NCBI RefSeq assembly: GCF_031846305.1
Contig: NZ_JAVRHY010000003.1
Location: 254,747-318,746, forward strand
Direction of reading: 5' to 3'
DNA from: Spectribacter acetivorans
GTDB taxonomy: Bacteria; Pseudomonadota; Gammaproteobacteria; Nevskiales; Salinisphaeraceae
Length of the DNA stretch: 64,000 bases
In this document: positions 37,638 to 46,512 of the stretch, piece after piece
How the letters are laid out: every line of letters starts with the position of its first letter
Position numbering within the stretch: position 1 is the stretch's first letter
The notes under the pieces: model-generated
Told to the model about the DNA's origin: nothing
Database searches by the model: none
Seen by the model: the letters and a program-made list of their open reading frames with translations, nothing else
Program-made: the position numbers and the translations under genes

Positions 37638-38441
37638 ATGGCAGGCCTGTTCAACATGAACCGCAACGGCGTGGCGTACGTGGTGACGGTGGCGGTGGGC
37701 GTGTGCCTGGTGTGTTCGGTGCTGGTATCGGCGGCCGCGGTCTACCTCAAGCCGCTGCAGACCCAGAACGCCAAGGCCGATCGGCGCCAGAACATTCTGG
37801 CGGTGGCCGAGCTCGGCGGCCCCGGCGTGGACGTCAACGCGGTATTCGAGGAACGCATTGAGGCACGCGTGGTGAATCTGGAAACCGGCGAGTACGTCCC
37901 CGATCTGGAGGCCACCAATTTCGATCAGCGCGAGGCCGCCAAGGATCCGTCCACCAGTACCAAGATCCCGCCGAGTGACGATCCGGCCGGCATCAAGCGT
38001 CGCGCGAATCACGCCGAGGTGTATCTGGTGCGCGACGATCAGGGCGAGATCGAGACGCTGGTTCTGCCGATACACGGCTACGGGCTGTGGTCGCAGATGT
38101 ACGGCTTCATTGCGCTCGCGCCGGACGGCGAGACGGTCAAGGGCATCAATTATTTCGAACAGGGCGAAACGCCGGGGCTGGGTGCGGAGATCACCAACCC
38201 CAAGTGGCAGCAAGTCTGGGAAGGCAAGAAAATCTACGACGAGAACGGCGAAGTTCAGCTGCGCGTGATCAAGGGCAATGTCGGCAGCGATACCCCCGAC
38301 GCCGAACACAAGGTGGATGGCCTTTCCGGTGCCACGCTCACCAGCCGCGGGGTCAGCGGCACCATTGAGTACTGGTTCGGGCCGCGCGGTTTCAAGCCGT
38401 TTCTTCGCAACATCACCGACGGTCAGATCGGTAAGGGTTAG
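37638..38441 (+). CDS. nqrC: Na+-NQR subunit C (covalent FMN)
   Basis: 267 aa with one N-terminal membrane helix and a periplasmic FMN-binding domain. The flavin attachment motif is SGATLTS in VDGLSGATLTSRGV (about 230-243), where ApbE attaches FMN to the Thr. The ATG at 37638 is 1 nt past the nqrB stop, so the genes are coupled. Confidence 0.97.
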   Translation: MAGLFNMNRNGVAYVVTVAVGVCLVCSVLVSAAAVYLKPLQTQNAKADRRQNILAVAELGGPGVDVNAVFEERIEARVVNLETGEYVPDLEATNFDQREAAKDPSTSTKIPPSDDPAGIKRRANHAEVYLVRDDQGEIETLVLPIHGYGLWSQMYGFIALAPDGETVKGINYFEQGETPGLGAEITNPKWQQVWEGKKIYDENGEVQLRVIKGNVGSDTPDAEHKVDGLSGATLTSRGVSGTIEYWFGPRGFKPFLRNITDGQIGKG

Positions 38442-38447
38442 GCAACA

Positions 38448-39110
38448 ATGTCCAATCAGGCAGTCAAGGTCGTCACCGACCCGTTGTTCAACAACAATCC
38501 GATTGCGCTGCAGATCCTGGGTATCTGCTCGGCGCTGGCGGTTACTACCCAGTTGGCCACGTCACTGCTGATGTGCCTGGCGCTGACTTCGGTGCTGGCC
38601 TGTTCCAACGCCGCGATCAGCATGATCCGCAATCAGATTCCCTCGTCGATCCGCATCATCGTGCAGATGACCATCATCGCGTCGCTGGTGATCGTGGTCG
38701 ATCAGGTAATGAAGGCCTTCGCCTACGATCTGGCCAAGCAGCTGTCGGTGTTCGTGGGCCTGATCATCACCAACTGCATCGTCATGGGCCGTGCCGAAGC
38801 CTTCGCCATGAAGGAGCCACCGGGCATGTCGTTTCTCGACGGCATCGGCAACGGGCTGGGCTACAGCCTGATTCTGATCGTGGTCGGCAGCATTCGCGAG
38901 CTGTTCGGCTCCGGTTCGCTGCTGGGCTACCAGATTCTGCCGCTGGTCAGCCAGGGTGGCTGGTACGAGCCGCTCGGTCTGATGCTGCTGCCGCCCAGCG
39001 CGTTCTTCATCATCGGATTCTTCATCTGGGCGCTGCGCAGCTGGAAGACCGACCAGGTGGAGCATGCCGATTACCAGATCCACCAGGTGCATCGCACCGA
39101 AGTCGTTTAG
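38448..39110 (+). CDS. nqrD: Na+-NQR subunit D (membrane)
   Basis: 220 aa with six membrane helices. NqrD and NqrE form an inverted pair that binds an iron centre between cysteines in the half-helices. The conserved cysteine motifs are in VLACSNAAISMIRNQIPSS and GLIITNCIVMGRAEAFA. It follows nqrC by 6 nt. Confidence 0.97.
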   Translation: MSNQAVKVVTDPLFNNNPIALQILGICSALAVTTQLATSLLMCLALTSVLACSNAAISMIRNQIPSSIRIIVQMTIIASLVIVVDQVMKAFAYDLAKQLSVFVGLIITNCIVMGRAEAFAMKEPPGMSFLDGIGNGLGYSLILIVVGSIRELFGSGSLLGYQILPLVSQGGWYEPLGLMLLPPSAFFIIGFFIWALRSWKTDQVEHADYQIHQVHRTEVV

Positions 39111-39122
39111 GGATAACCGGCC

Positions 39123-39731
39123 ATGGAAACCTATCTCAGTCTGCTGGCGAAGGCCGTATTCGTCGAGAACCTCGCGCTGGCGTTCTTCCTGGGCATGTGC
39201 ACCTTCCTGGCACTGTCCAAGAAGATTTCCACCGCCATCGGCTTGGGTGTGGCCGTCATCGTGGTGCAGGGGCTCACGGTTCCGGTCAACAACCTGATCT
39301 ATCAGTTCCTGCTTCGGGAAGGGGCGCTGGCCTGGGCGGGGCTGCCCAACGTGGACCTGTCCTTTCTCGGGCTGATCAGCTACATCGGCGTGATTGCGGC
39401 GATGGTGCAGATTCTCGAGATGTTTCTGGACCGCTTCATGCCGGCGCTGTACGGCGCGCTGGGCATTTTCCTGCCGCTTATCACGGTGAACTGCGCCATT
39501 CTCGGTGGCTCCCTGTTCATGGTCGAGCGCGATTACAACTTCGCGGAGTCGGTGACCTATGGCCTGGGCAGCGGCATCGGCTGGGCGCTGGCGATTGCCG
39601 CGCTGGCCGGCGTGCGTGAAAAGCTCAAGTACTCGGATGTGCCCGACGGGCTGCAGGGGCTGGGCATCACGTTCATCACGGTGGGTCTGATGTCGCTGGG
39701 CTTCATGGCGTTTTCCGGCATCCAGCTCTAG
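39123..39731 (+). CDS. nqrE: Na+-NQR subunit E (membrane)
   Basis: 202 aa with six membrane helices, homologous to NqrD in opposite orientation. Conserved segments: FVENLALAFFLGMCTFLALS with the first cysteine and LPLITVNCAILGGSLFM with the second. A 112-nt spacer with a large inverted repeat separates it from nqrF, the only sizeable gap in the operon. Confidence 0.97.
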   Translation: METYLSLLAKAVFVENLALAFFLGMCTFLALSKKISTAIGLGVAVIVVQGLTVPVNNLIYQFLLREGALAWAGLPNVDLSFLGLISYIGVIAAMVQILEMFLDRFMPALYGALGIFLPLITVNCAILGGSLFMVERDYNFAESVTYGLGSGIGWALAIAALAGVREKLKYSDVPDGLQGLGITFITVGLMSLGFMAFSGIQL

Positions 39732-39739
39732 GACTCTTG

Positions 39740-39828
39740 AACCGCAAAGGACGCAAAGAGCACGAAAAAGGCAGTGAATCTCCTGCCAATCGTGTTCCGG
39801 GCTTTGCGTCCTTTGCGCCCTTTGCGGT
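39740..39828. repeat. Inverted repeat of CGCAAAGG units (nqrE-nqrF spacer)
   Basis: The left arm ACCGCAAAGGACGCAAAG (39741-39758) continues with a degenerate third unit. The right arm (39801-39828) reads GCTTTGCGTCCTTTGCG and ends CCCTTTGCGGT. Arms of about 27 bp pair imperfectly around a 32-40 nt centre. The design (ACCGCA start, CGCA-led 9-nt units, inverted arms) matches the CGCAGATT elements at 1471 and 4676. Confidence 0.85.
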
Positions 39829-39843
39829 CAACGGATTGTTTCT

Positions 39844-41073
39844 ATGAGTGAACTAGCACAGATTGCTCTCGGGGTCGGCGTTTTCACCGGCGTGGTGGTG
39901 ATGCTGGTGATGGTGATTCTCGGCGCCCGCTCGCGGTTGGTGGCCAGCGGCAACGTGGACATCGAGATCAATGGCGAAAAGACCATCCAGGCGCCGGTCG
40001 GCAGCAAGCTGCTGGGCGCACTGGCCGATTCCAAGCTGTATGTCTCGTCGGCCTGCGGCGGTGGCGGCACCTGCGCCCAGTGCCGGGTGAAGATCCACGA
40101 CGGCGGCGGCTCGATCCTGCCCACCGAGGAAGAGCACATCAGCAAGCGCGAGGCCCGCGAGGGCGATCGCCTGTCCTGCCAGGTCACGGTCAAGCAGGAC
40201 ATGAAAATCCAGGTTCCGGAGGAGGTCTTCGGCGTCAAGCAGTGGACCTGTCGAGTGCGTTCCAACCAGAACGTGGCGACCTTCATCAAGGAGCTGGTGC
40301 TGGAACTGCCGGAAGGTGAGCATGTGGACTTCCGCGCCGGCGGCTACATCCAGATCCAGGCGCCGCCCTATCAGATCGATTTCAAGGATTTCGACATCCA
40401 GCCGGAATTCCACGAGGACTGGGACAAGCACGACCTCTGGCGGTACAAGGCGGTGAACCGTGAAACCGTCACCCGCGCCTATTCGATGGCCAACTACCCG
40501 GAAGAACGCGGCATCATCATGCTGAACGTGCGTGTTGCCACGCCGCCGCCGGGCAACCCGGACGTGCCGCCGGGGTTGATGAGCAGCTACATCTTCAATC
40601 TCAAGGAGGGTGACGAGGTCACCATCGCCGGCCCGTTCGGGGAATTCTTCGCCAAGGACACTGACGCCGAAATGGTGTTCGTGGGCGGCGGCGCGGGGAT
40701 GGCGCCGATGCGCTCGCATATCTTCGACCAGCTGCGCCGTATCAAGACCGACCGCAAGATGACCTTCTGGTACGGCGCCCGTTCCCGGCGGGAGATGTTC
40801 TACGTCGAGGACTTCGACCAGCTGGCCGAGGAGAACGACAACTTCGAATGGCACGTGGCTTTGTCCGACGCCAAGGAAGAAGACAACTGGACCGGGGATA
40901 CCGGTTTCATCCACGACGTGCTCTACGAGCGCTATCTCAAGGACCATCCGGCGCCGGAGGACTGCGAGTACTATCTGTGCGGTCCGCCGATGATGAACGC
41001 CTCGGTGGTGAATCTGCTGGAGGATCTGGGCGTCGAGCCCGAGAATATCCTGCTCGACGACTTCGGCGGCTGA
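39844..41073 (+). CDS. nqrF: Na+-NQR subunit F (NADH oxidation, 2Fe-2S, FAD)
   Basis: 409 aa. One N-terminal membrane helix, a plant-type ferredoxin domain with SACGGGGTCAQCRV and a fourth cysteine in RLSCQVTV, then a ferredoxin-NADP reductase-like domain with RAYSMANYPEE for FAD and VGGGAGMAPMRSH for NADH. The C-terminal CGPPMMN segment is also conserved. This is the electron entry point of the complex. Confidence 0.97.
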   Translation: MSELAQIALGVGVFTGVVVMLVMVILGARSRLVASGNVDIEINGEKTIQAPVGSKLLGALADSKLYVSSACGGGGTCAQCRVKIHDGGGSILPTEEEHISKREAREGDRLSCQVTVKQDMKIQVPEEVFGVKQWTCRVRSNQNVATFIKELVLELPEGEHVDFRAGGYIQIQAPPYQIDFKDFDIQPEFHEDWDKHDLWRYKAVNRETVTRAYSMANYPEERGIIMLNVRVATPPPGNPDVPPGLMSSYIFNLKEGDEVTIAGPFGEFFAKDTDAEMVFVGGGAGMAPMRSHIFDQLRRIKTDRKMTFWYGARSRREMFYVEDFDQLAEENDNFEWHVALSDAKEEDNWTGDTGFIHDVLYERYLKDHPAPEDCEYYLCGPPMMNASVVNLLEDLGVEPENILLDDFGG

Positions 41074-41075
41074 TC

Positions 41076-42113
41076 ATGCACATGCGCCTGGCCAGGCAGG
41101 TGTTCTGTCTGGCCGTTGCCGGGCTATTGGCCGCCGGCTGCGCCGAGCCGGGACCGACGGTCTGGCGTCTAACCGGCCCGGCCCAGGGCACCACCTACAC
41201 CGTGACCGTGGTTGACCCGCCGGCGGCCGTTTCCCGCAATGAAATCGATCAGGCGATCCGGCAGACCCTGGACGAGATCGATGCGGCACTGTCGACTTGG
41301 CGGCAGGACGCCGACATCAGCCGATTCAATCGGGCCACCTCCGATGAATGGGTCGAGGTCTCGTCCATGCTGGCCGGGCTCGTCCAGCGATCGCTGGCGC
41401 TGGGTGATAGCACTGACGGGCGTTTCGATGTGACCCTCAAACCGGTTCTGGCGCTATGGGGTTTCGGGCCGGGCGCCGAGACGCCGGCATCGGTACCGGA
41501 TGCGGCCGTGATCGAACAGGTGCTGGCCCGTACCGGGTCCGGGCGTGTCGACGTTCGGCCGACGCCCCCAGGCCTGCGCAAGTCGGCTGCCGATCTGCAG
41601 CTCGAGCTTTCCGGCATCGCCCAGGGCTACAGCGTGGATGCGTTGCGCGATCTGCTGGCCGACCGCGGCCTGGACCGATTCCTGGTGGAACTGGGTGGCG
41701 AGCTGTACGGGCAGGGGCGCAATCCGGACGGACGCGCCTGGCAGGTGGGGGTGGAAGCCCCGGTGGCCGGCCGGCGGGACATCTCCCGGGTGGTGCCGCT
41801 GGACGGGCAGGGCATCTCGACCTCCGGTGATTATCGGGATTTCTTCGAGCTGGACGGCCAGCGTTTCTCGCACACCATCGATCCGACCACCGGACGGCCG
41901 GTCACCCACGATCTGCGTTCGGTGACGGTGCTGCACGACAGCACGGAGATGGCTGACGGCCTGGCGACCGCGCTGCTGGTGATGGGCCCCGAGGCGGGGC
42001 TGGCATTCGCCCGGGAACGCGAGCTAGCGGCGCTGTTTATCCGGGGTGAGGAGGGTGCGTATACTTCAGTCACGACCAAGGCATTCGATCGCCTGACGGA
42101 GGTCAAGCAATGA
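41076..42113 (+). CDS. apbE: FAD:protein FMN transferase
   Basis: 345 aa lipoprotein (lipobox LLAAGC, Cys about residue 19). ApbE attaches FMN covalently to threonines of NqrB and NqrC. Conserved motifs: TTYTVTV, FNRATSDEWV, DGRFDVTLKPVLALWGFG, LSGIAQGYSVD, VELGGELYGQG, and SHTIDPTTGRPV. The ATG at 41076 lies 2 nt after nqrF, and the stop overlaps nqrM. Confidence 0.96.
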   Translation: MHMRLARQVFCLAVAGLLAAGCAEPGPTVWRLTGPAQGTTYTVTVVDPPAAVSRNEIDQAIRQTLDEIDAALSTWRQDADISRFNRATSDEWVEVSSMLAGLVQRSLALGDSTDGRFDVTLKPVLALWGFGPGAETPASVPDAAVIEQVLARTGSGRVDVRPTPPGLRKSAADLQLELSGIAQGYSVDALRDLLADRGLDRFLVELGGELYGQGRNPDGRAWQVGVEAPVAGRRDISRVVPLDGQGISTSGDYRDFFELDGQRFSHTIDPTTGRPVTHDLRSVTVLHDSTEMADGLATALLVMGPEAGLAFARERELAALFIRGEEGAYTSVTTKAFDRLTEVKQ

Positions 42114-42283
42114 CGACATTTCTGGTGGTATTCACGGTGATGATGCTGGCGGTCTCGGCCATGGCCGTCGGCGTCATGGTGTCCGGCCGCGAGATCAAGG
42201 GCAGCTGCGGTGGTCTGAATACTAAAGGCGACTGCCCCTGCCAGAGCAGCTGCGAGGCCGGCGAGCGCGGAGCACCTCGCTGA
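42110..42283 (+). CDS. nqrM: Na+-NQR maturation protein NqrM
   Basis: 57 aa, overlapping apbE by 4 nt (ATGA). One membrane helix (about residues 4-24) is followed by a cysteine-rich tail: GSCGGLN, then CPCQSSC. Four cysteines of this type, previously annotated DUF539, are needed to deliver iron to the NqrD/NqrE site. Its position right after apbE is the standard one. Easily missed because of its size. Confidence 0.92.
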   Translation: MTTFLVVFTVMMLAVSAMAVGVMVSGREIKGSCGGLNTKGDCPCQSSCEAGERGAPR

Positions 42284-42678
42284 TGCTGCACTCGGTAACG
42301 GTGCGTGACTACATGTCGGCGCCGCTGGTGACGTTCAGTCCCGACATGGATGTGCTGCGCGCCATTCACCTGCTGCTGGAAAACCAGATCACCGGCGCAC
42401 CGGTCCTGGACAAGCTGGGCAACATCGTTGGTTATCTGTCGGAAAAGGACTGCCTGCAAGTGGCCATGGATGCCAGTTACCACGAGGACTGGGGCGGCAA
42501 GGTCGGGGAGTTGATGACCCCGGAAGCCATGACGGTGGAATCCGACGCCTCCATCCTCCAGGTGGCCCGCATCTTCCGTAACACCTCGATCAAGTCACTC
42601 CCCGTGATGGACGAAAATCGCCTGGTTGGCCGCATTACCCGCAGTGACGTGCTTCGTGCCTTCGAGGCGATTCGCTGA
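42283..42678 (+). CDS. CBS-domain pair protein
   Basis: 131 aa consisting of two tandem CBS motifs (about 8-60 and 73-130) forming one Bateman module. Such modules bind adenine nucleotides and act as energy sensors. Motifs: VRDYMSAPLVTFSPD, ITGAPVLDKLGNIVGYLSEKD, and SLPVMDENRLVGRITRSDVL. Its ATG overlaps the nqrM stop (TGATG), so it is translated with the NQR operon and may respond to respiratory energy state. No catalytic domain is attached. Confidence 0.9.
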   Translation: MLHSVTVRDYMSAPLVTFSPDMDVLRAIHLLLENQITGAPVLDKLGNIVGYLSEKDCLQVAMDASYHEDWGGKVGELMTPEAMTVESDASILQVARIFRNTSIKSLPVMDENRLVGRITRSDVLRAFEAIR

Positions 42679-42724
42679 CAGCAGTTGGGATGACCGGATC
42701 CCCGCTCGAACGGATTTCCGCCCG

Positions 42725-43690
42725 TTATTCCCTGGCTCTGATCCGCGAGCCCACGCGGCCCCGGTCGTTTAACCCTCCGAATCGTTCGAAAAACGCCTGA
42801 TCCAGTTCGGCCACGGGTTCCCCGGATTCCGCCCTTACAGCTTCGATGTACGCATCGGCGCCTGCCCAGACATGCTGATAGAGAAAACGGCAGGTCTCGT
42901 AGGCTCTCAGTCCGGCCCAGTCGGCCGGGAACAGTGACGAAGGCAGGCGCGGCGCATGGAGTGACGCCCGCCGGAACAGGTGGATCGCCAGTAACCGGGT
43001 CTGGAAATACTGCGCCGGTTCAACGTCGCCGGGATCGGTTTCAAGGATGGGCAGCCAGTTCGCGAACCGGTGCTCAAAATCCAGGTAGCGGGTTTCCGCG
43101 TCCTCCAGATCCCAGAAATCGCTGATGCCGTCCCGGAGCGTGCGAAGCGTCGGGGAGTCGAGCGACTCGGACACGAACACGAAGACCTGCTGCTCGAGCC
43201 CCAGTTCCGAGAGAATTTCCGCCATCGTCTGCCTCGAACCCAGCGGGTGAACGAACAACCCCGATGCGATCATGCTGTAGCCCTCCCAGTCGAGGAGTTG
43301 CCGCAGCCGTGATCGTTGCCAGGCCTGCAGGGAGCCGGGTGGCGCGAAGGCGACCAACCATTGTCCATGCCACTGGTCGAGCGGGGGTTCATAGAACCGA
43401 CGTCGAGCCTGAAGAATCCGTGCCCGACCCGCCCGGGTCAGATGGTACCGGCTGCGGCGGCCATGCCGCTGGGCATCCAGCCAACCGTCCTGCCCCAGCC
43501 GTTGCAGGCTCGTTCTGACGGAGCGTTCGTTGATGTTGAACGGCGCCATCAGGTCGATGAGCGTCCCCACCCAGAACGAACCGCCGCGGGGCTCGATCAC
43601 ATCCCCCAGCAGCGACACGATCAGGGATTTCGCGCGCGGCCTGGCATGGTGCACGAGTTCGTCGATATGCCGTTGTAGCGACTGGTTCAT
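42725..43690 (-). CDS. paaX: Phenylacetate degradation repressor PaaX
   Basis: 321 aa. The PaaX pattern is present: an N-terminal winged helix (AKSLIVSLLGDVIEPRGG, INERSVRTSLQRLGQDGWL, RSRYHLTRAG), a central effector region and the C-terminal domain with LLAIHLFRRASLHAPRLP. It represses paa genes until phenylacetyl-CoA binds. It is divergent from paaA across a 207-nt AT-rich control region. Confidence 0.95.
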   Translation of the reverse strand: MNQSLQRHIDELVHHARPRAKSLIVSLLGDVIEPRGGSFWVGTLIDLMAPFNINERSVRTSLQRLGQDGWLDAQRHGRRSRYHLTRAGRARILQARRRFYEPPLDQWHGQWLVAFAPPGSLQAWQRSRLRQLLDWEGYSMIASGLFVHPLGSRQTMAEILSELGLEQQVFVFVSESLDSPTLRTLRDGISDFWDLEDAETRYLDFEHRFANWLPILETDPGDVEPAQYFQTRLLAIHLFRRASLHAPRLPSSLFPADWAGLRAYETCRFLYQHVWAGADAYIEAVRAESGEPVAELDQAFFERFGGLNDRGRVGSRIRARE

Positions 43691-43798
43691 GGCGAATGCG
43701 GGTTGTCGGACAGGCGTCGGGCGTCCCGGCAGACTTTACGATTAGCACGCGGGAAAAGCGAGCGAGAACAACGTATTAAAAATGACACGAAAATAAGA

Positions 43799-43827
43799 TT
43801 GACAACGTAAAAACGGTATCATAATGT
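43799..43827 (+). promoter_or_regulatory. Promoter of the paaABCDEZGIKJFH operon
   Basis: A perfect TTGACA (43799-43804), 17-nt spacer, and TAATGT (43822-43827) lie in the AT-rich paaX-paaA spacer. A direct repeat ACAACGTA occurs at 43768-43775 and 43802-43809, the second copy overlapping the -35. These could be PaaX or activator sites. The start would be near 43834, giving a 64-nt leader. Confidence 0.7.
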
Positions 43828-43897
43828 CGATGTTGCAGCACGCGTCCGGAACGTCATCTCCCGGATGCAACGCGGAACCGCTCCGGAGGTATGCCAC

Positions 43898-44929
43898 ATG
43901 TATGCGCAGAACGTTGATACCGGTGTGAACCGGCTCCGGGCTCGTGACGAGTTGTCCGCTGATGAGCGGACCTTCCAGGACCGGGTCGATCAGGACATCC
44001 GCATCGAGCCGAAGGACTGGATGCCGGAGGGGTATCGCAAGACGCTGATTCGCCAGATTTCCCAGCACGCGCACTCCGAGATCATCGGTCAGCTGCCGGA
44101 GGGCAACTGGATCACCCGGGCGCCGTCGCTGCGCCGCAAGCTGATCTTGCTGGCCAAGGTGCAGGACGAGGCCGGGCACGGGCTCTATCTCTACAGCGCG
44201 GCGGAGACCCTCGGGGCGTCGCGGGAAGACATGATTGCCGATCTGCTGTCCGGCAAGGCCAAATACTCCAGCATCTTCAACTATCCCACCCTGACCTGGG
44301 CCGATATTGGCGCTATCGGCTGGCTGGTCGACGGGGCGGCGATCATCAACCAGGTGCCGATCTGCCGTTGTTCCTATGGTCCCTATGCGCGGGCCATGGT
44401 TCGCGTGTGCAAGGAGGAAAGTTTCCACCAGCGCCAGGGCTTCGACATCATGATGGTGCTGAGCCGGGGCACCGAGGCGCAGAAGGCGATGGCCCAGGAT
44501 GCGCTGAATCGATGGTGGTGGCCGTCGGTGATGATGCATGGCCCCCGGGACGAGGAATCGGTAAACAGCGCGCAGTCCATGCAGTGGCGCATCAAGCTGT
44601 TCTCCAACGATGAACTGCGTCAGAAGTTCATTGATGAAGCCGCCGAGCAGGCCGGCTACCTGAGTCTGGAGATTCCCGATCCGGATCTGAAGTGGAATCC
44701 CGACCGAGGGCACTACGACTACGGTGAACCGGACTGGGATGAATTCTGGACGGTGCTGAAAGGCAACGGCCCCTGCAATCGCGAGCGACTCGAGGCCCGG
44801 CGGTCGGCACACAATGGCGGCGAGTGGGTGCGTGACGCCGCGGTGGCCTATGCGGAGAAGCGGCAGGCGCGCCAGGCGTCAGTATCCACGGCGTTTGACC
44901 GAGCGCCCCGATCGGCCACTGCGGCGTGA
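43898..44929 (+). CDS. paaA: Phenylacetyl-CoA 1,2-epoxidase subunit A (catalytic diiron)
   Basis: 343 aa. Catalytic subunit of the ring epoxidase PaaABCE. Diiron ligands lie in KVQDEAGHGLYLY (Glu/His) and CKEESFHQRQGF (Glu/His). GGAGG 8 nt upstream supports the ATG at 43898, giving MYAQNVDTG. It opens the long paa operon. Substrate is phenylacetyl-CoA formed by PaaK downstream. Confidence 0.97.
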   Translation: MYAQNVDTGVNRLRARDELSADERTFQDRVDQDIRIEPKDWMPEGYRKTLIRQISQHAHSEIIGQLPEGNWITRAPSLRRKLILLAKVQDEAGHGLYLYSAAETLGASREDMIADLLSGKAKYSSIFNYPTLTWADIGAIGWLVDGAAIINQVPICRCSYGPYARAMVRVCKEESFHQRQGFDIMMVLSRGTEAQKAMAQDALNRWWWPSVMMHGPRDEESVNSAQSMQWRIKLFSNDELRQKFIDEAAEQAGYLSLEIPDPDLKWNPDRGHYDYGEPDWDEFWTVLKGNGPCNRERLEARRSAHNGGEWVRDAAVAYAEKRQARQASVSTAFDRAPRSATAA

Positions 44930-44939
44930 GGAACACACG

Positions 44940-45221
44940 ATGAAGGAGTGGCCGCTCTGGGAAATCTTCGTGCGCAGCCAGCACGGTCTGGCGCACAAGC
45001 ACGTTGGCAGCCTGCATGCCGTGGACGCCGAGATGGCGATCCAGAATGCGCGCGATGTGTACACGCGTCGCAACGAAGGCGTGAGCATCTGGGCGGTGCG
45101 CGCGGCCGATATCGCCGCGTCGAGCCCTGGCGACAAGGACGTCCTCTACGATCCCGCACGCTCCAAGGTGTACCGGCATCCGACCTTCTATCCGATGCCG
45201 GATGAGGTCAAGAACATCTGA
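44940..45221 (+). CDS. paaB: Phenylacetyl-CoA epoxidase subunit B
   Basis: 93 aa. Small subunit of the PaaABCE complex. The N-terminus WPLWEIFVRSQHGLAHKHVG and the central MAIQNARDVYTRRNEGVSIW are characteristic. The ATG at 44940 is 10 nt after the paaA stop. PaaB is needed for complex assembly with PaaE. Confidence 0.97.
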   Translation: MKEWPLWEIFVRSQHGLAHKHVGSLHAVDAEMAIQNARDVYTRRNEGVSIWAVRAADIAASSPGDKDVLYDPARSKVYRHPTFYPMPDEVKNI

Positions 45222-45223
45222 GC

Positions 45224-45988
45224 ATGGCGATGACGGTCCGCGACGCAACCCTCGATTTCGTCCTCCGTGTCGGTGACAGCTGCCTGATCCTGGGGCAACG
45301 CCTTTCTGCGCTGTGCGGTCACGGTCCGTCGCTGGAGGAGGATATCGCTATCACCAACGTGGCACTGGACCTGATCGGGCAGGCGCAGAACTGGCTGGCC
45401 CACGCCGGAGAACTGGAAGGCAGGGGGCGAGACCCGGACAGCCTTGCCTATTTCCGCGACGCCCACGAGTTTCGCAATCTGGTACTGGTCGAGCAGCCCA
45501 ATGGGCATTTCGGCGACACCATGGCCCGGCAGTTCTACTTCGATGTCTGGCATTACCTGCTGCTGGCGCAGTTGATCGAATCGTCGGATGAAACGGTTGC
45601 CGGCATCGCTGCCAAGTCGATCAAGGAAGTGCGCTATCACGTCGAGCGCAGTTGCGACTGGGTGGTTCGGCTCGGCGACGGCACGCCGGAAAGCCACGAG
45701 AGGATGCAGGCCGCACTCGAGCGCCAGTGGGCGCATGTCGGCGAATTGTTCGAGGCCGCGCCGGGTGACACAGCGCTGGTGGATGCCGATATCGCGCCAG
45801 CACTGTCGACCCTGCGGGAACCCTGGTCCCGCCACGTTGGCGAAGTCATGGCGGAAGCGACCCTGACGGTACCCGACAAGCCGCCGTCCCGGGCAGGCGT
45901 CAGGGCCGGTCACCACAGCGAACACCTGAGCTACCTGCTTGCCGAGATGCAGGGGCTGCGCCGGGCGCATCCGAACGCCGAGTGGTGA
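45224..45988 (+). CDS. paaC: Phenylacetyl-CoA epoxidase subunit C (structural)
   Basis: 254 aa. Ferritin-like structural partner of PaaA that lost the diiron site. Family segments: LGQRLSALCGHGPSLEEDIAITNVALDLIGQA and YFDVWHYLLLAQL, KEVRYHVERSCDWVVRLGDGT. It lies 2 nt after paaB and ends inside the likely paaD start region. Confidence 0.96.
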   Translation: MAMTVRDATLDFVLRVGDSCLILGQRLSALCGHGPSLEEDIAITNVALDLIGQAQNWLAHAGELEGRGRDPDSLAYFRDAHEFRNLVLVEQPNGHFGDTMARQFYFDVWHYLLLAQLIESSDETVAGIAAKSIKEVRYHVERSCDWVVRLGDGTPESHERMQAALERQWAHVGELFEAAPGDTALVDADIAPALSTLREPWSRHVGEVMAEATLTVPDKPPSRAGVRAGHHSEHLSYLLAEMQGLRRAHPNAEW

Positions 45989-45993
45989 CGGTC

Positions 45994-46512
45994 ATGGCGA
46001 CAACCAGGCAGCAGCGGCCCACGGAGGCAGACATCTGGTCCCGACTCGACGCGGTTACCGATCCCGAGATTCCGGTGATCTCGGTCGTGGATCTGGGGAT
46101 TGTTCGAGCCGTTGCCTGGGATGATGACGAACTGACCGTGGTGATCACGCCGACCTACTCGGGATGCCCGGCGATCCGGGTAATCGAGGACAGCATCGGC
46201 GATGCAATCCGCGATCTCGGCGTCGAGAACTTTCGTCTGGAAACGCGCCTGTCGCCGGCCTGGACCACCGACTGGCTGAGCGAGCGCGGCCGCGAAAGGC
46301 TCCGGGATTACGGCATTGCACCGCCGGCCTGTAGCGCGGCGCAGGTTGTCGATATCAGCCGGATCATGAACCGGCGCCACCGGGCCATTGCCTGTCCGCA
46401 TTGTGGTGCCACGGCCACCGAGCCTGTCAGTCAGTTCGGCTCGACGCCCTGCAAGGCGCTCTATCGGTGTCAGGCGTGCCTGGAACCGTTCGACTACTTC
46501 AAGGAACACTGA
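45994..46512 (+). CDS. paaD: Phenylacetate degradation protein PaaD
   Basis: 172 aa. MIP18/DUF59-type iron-sulfur assembly factor specific to the epoxidase. Motifs: DPEIPVISVVDLGIVRAV and TYSGCPAI, followed by a C-terminal zinc ribbon with CPHC and CQAC pairs. GTG codons at 45982 and 45985 are alternative starts overlapping paaC. The stop shares a base with the paaE ATG. Confidence 0.95.
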   Translation: MATTRQQRPTEADIWSRLDAVTDPEIPVISVVDLGIVRAVAWDDDELTVVITPTYSGCPAIRVIEDSIGDAIRDLGVENFRLETRLSPAWTTDWLSERGRERLRDYGIAPPACSAAQVVDISRIMNRRHRAIACPHCGATATEPVSQFGSTPCKALYRCQACLEPFDYFKEH

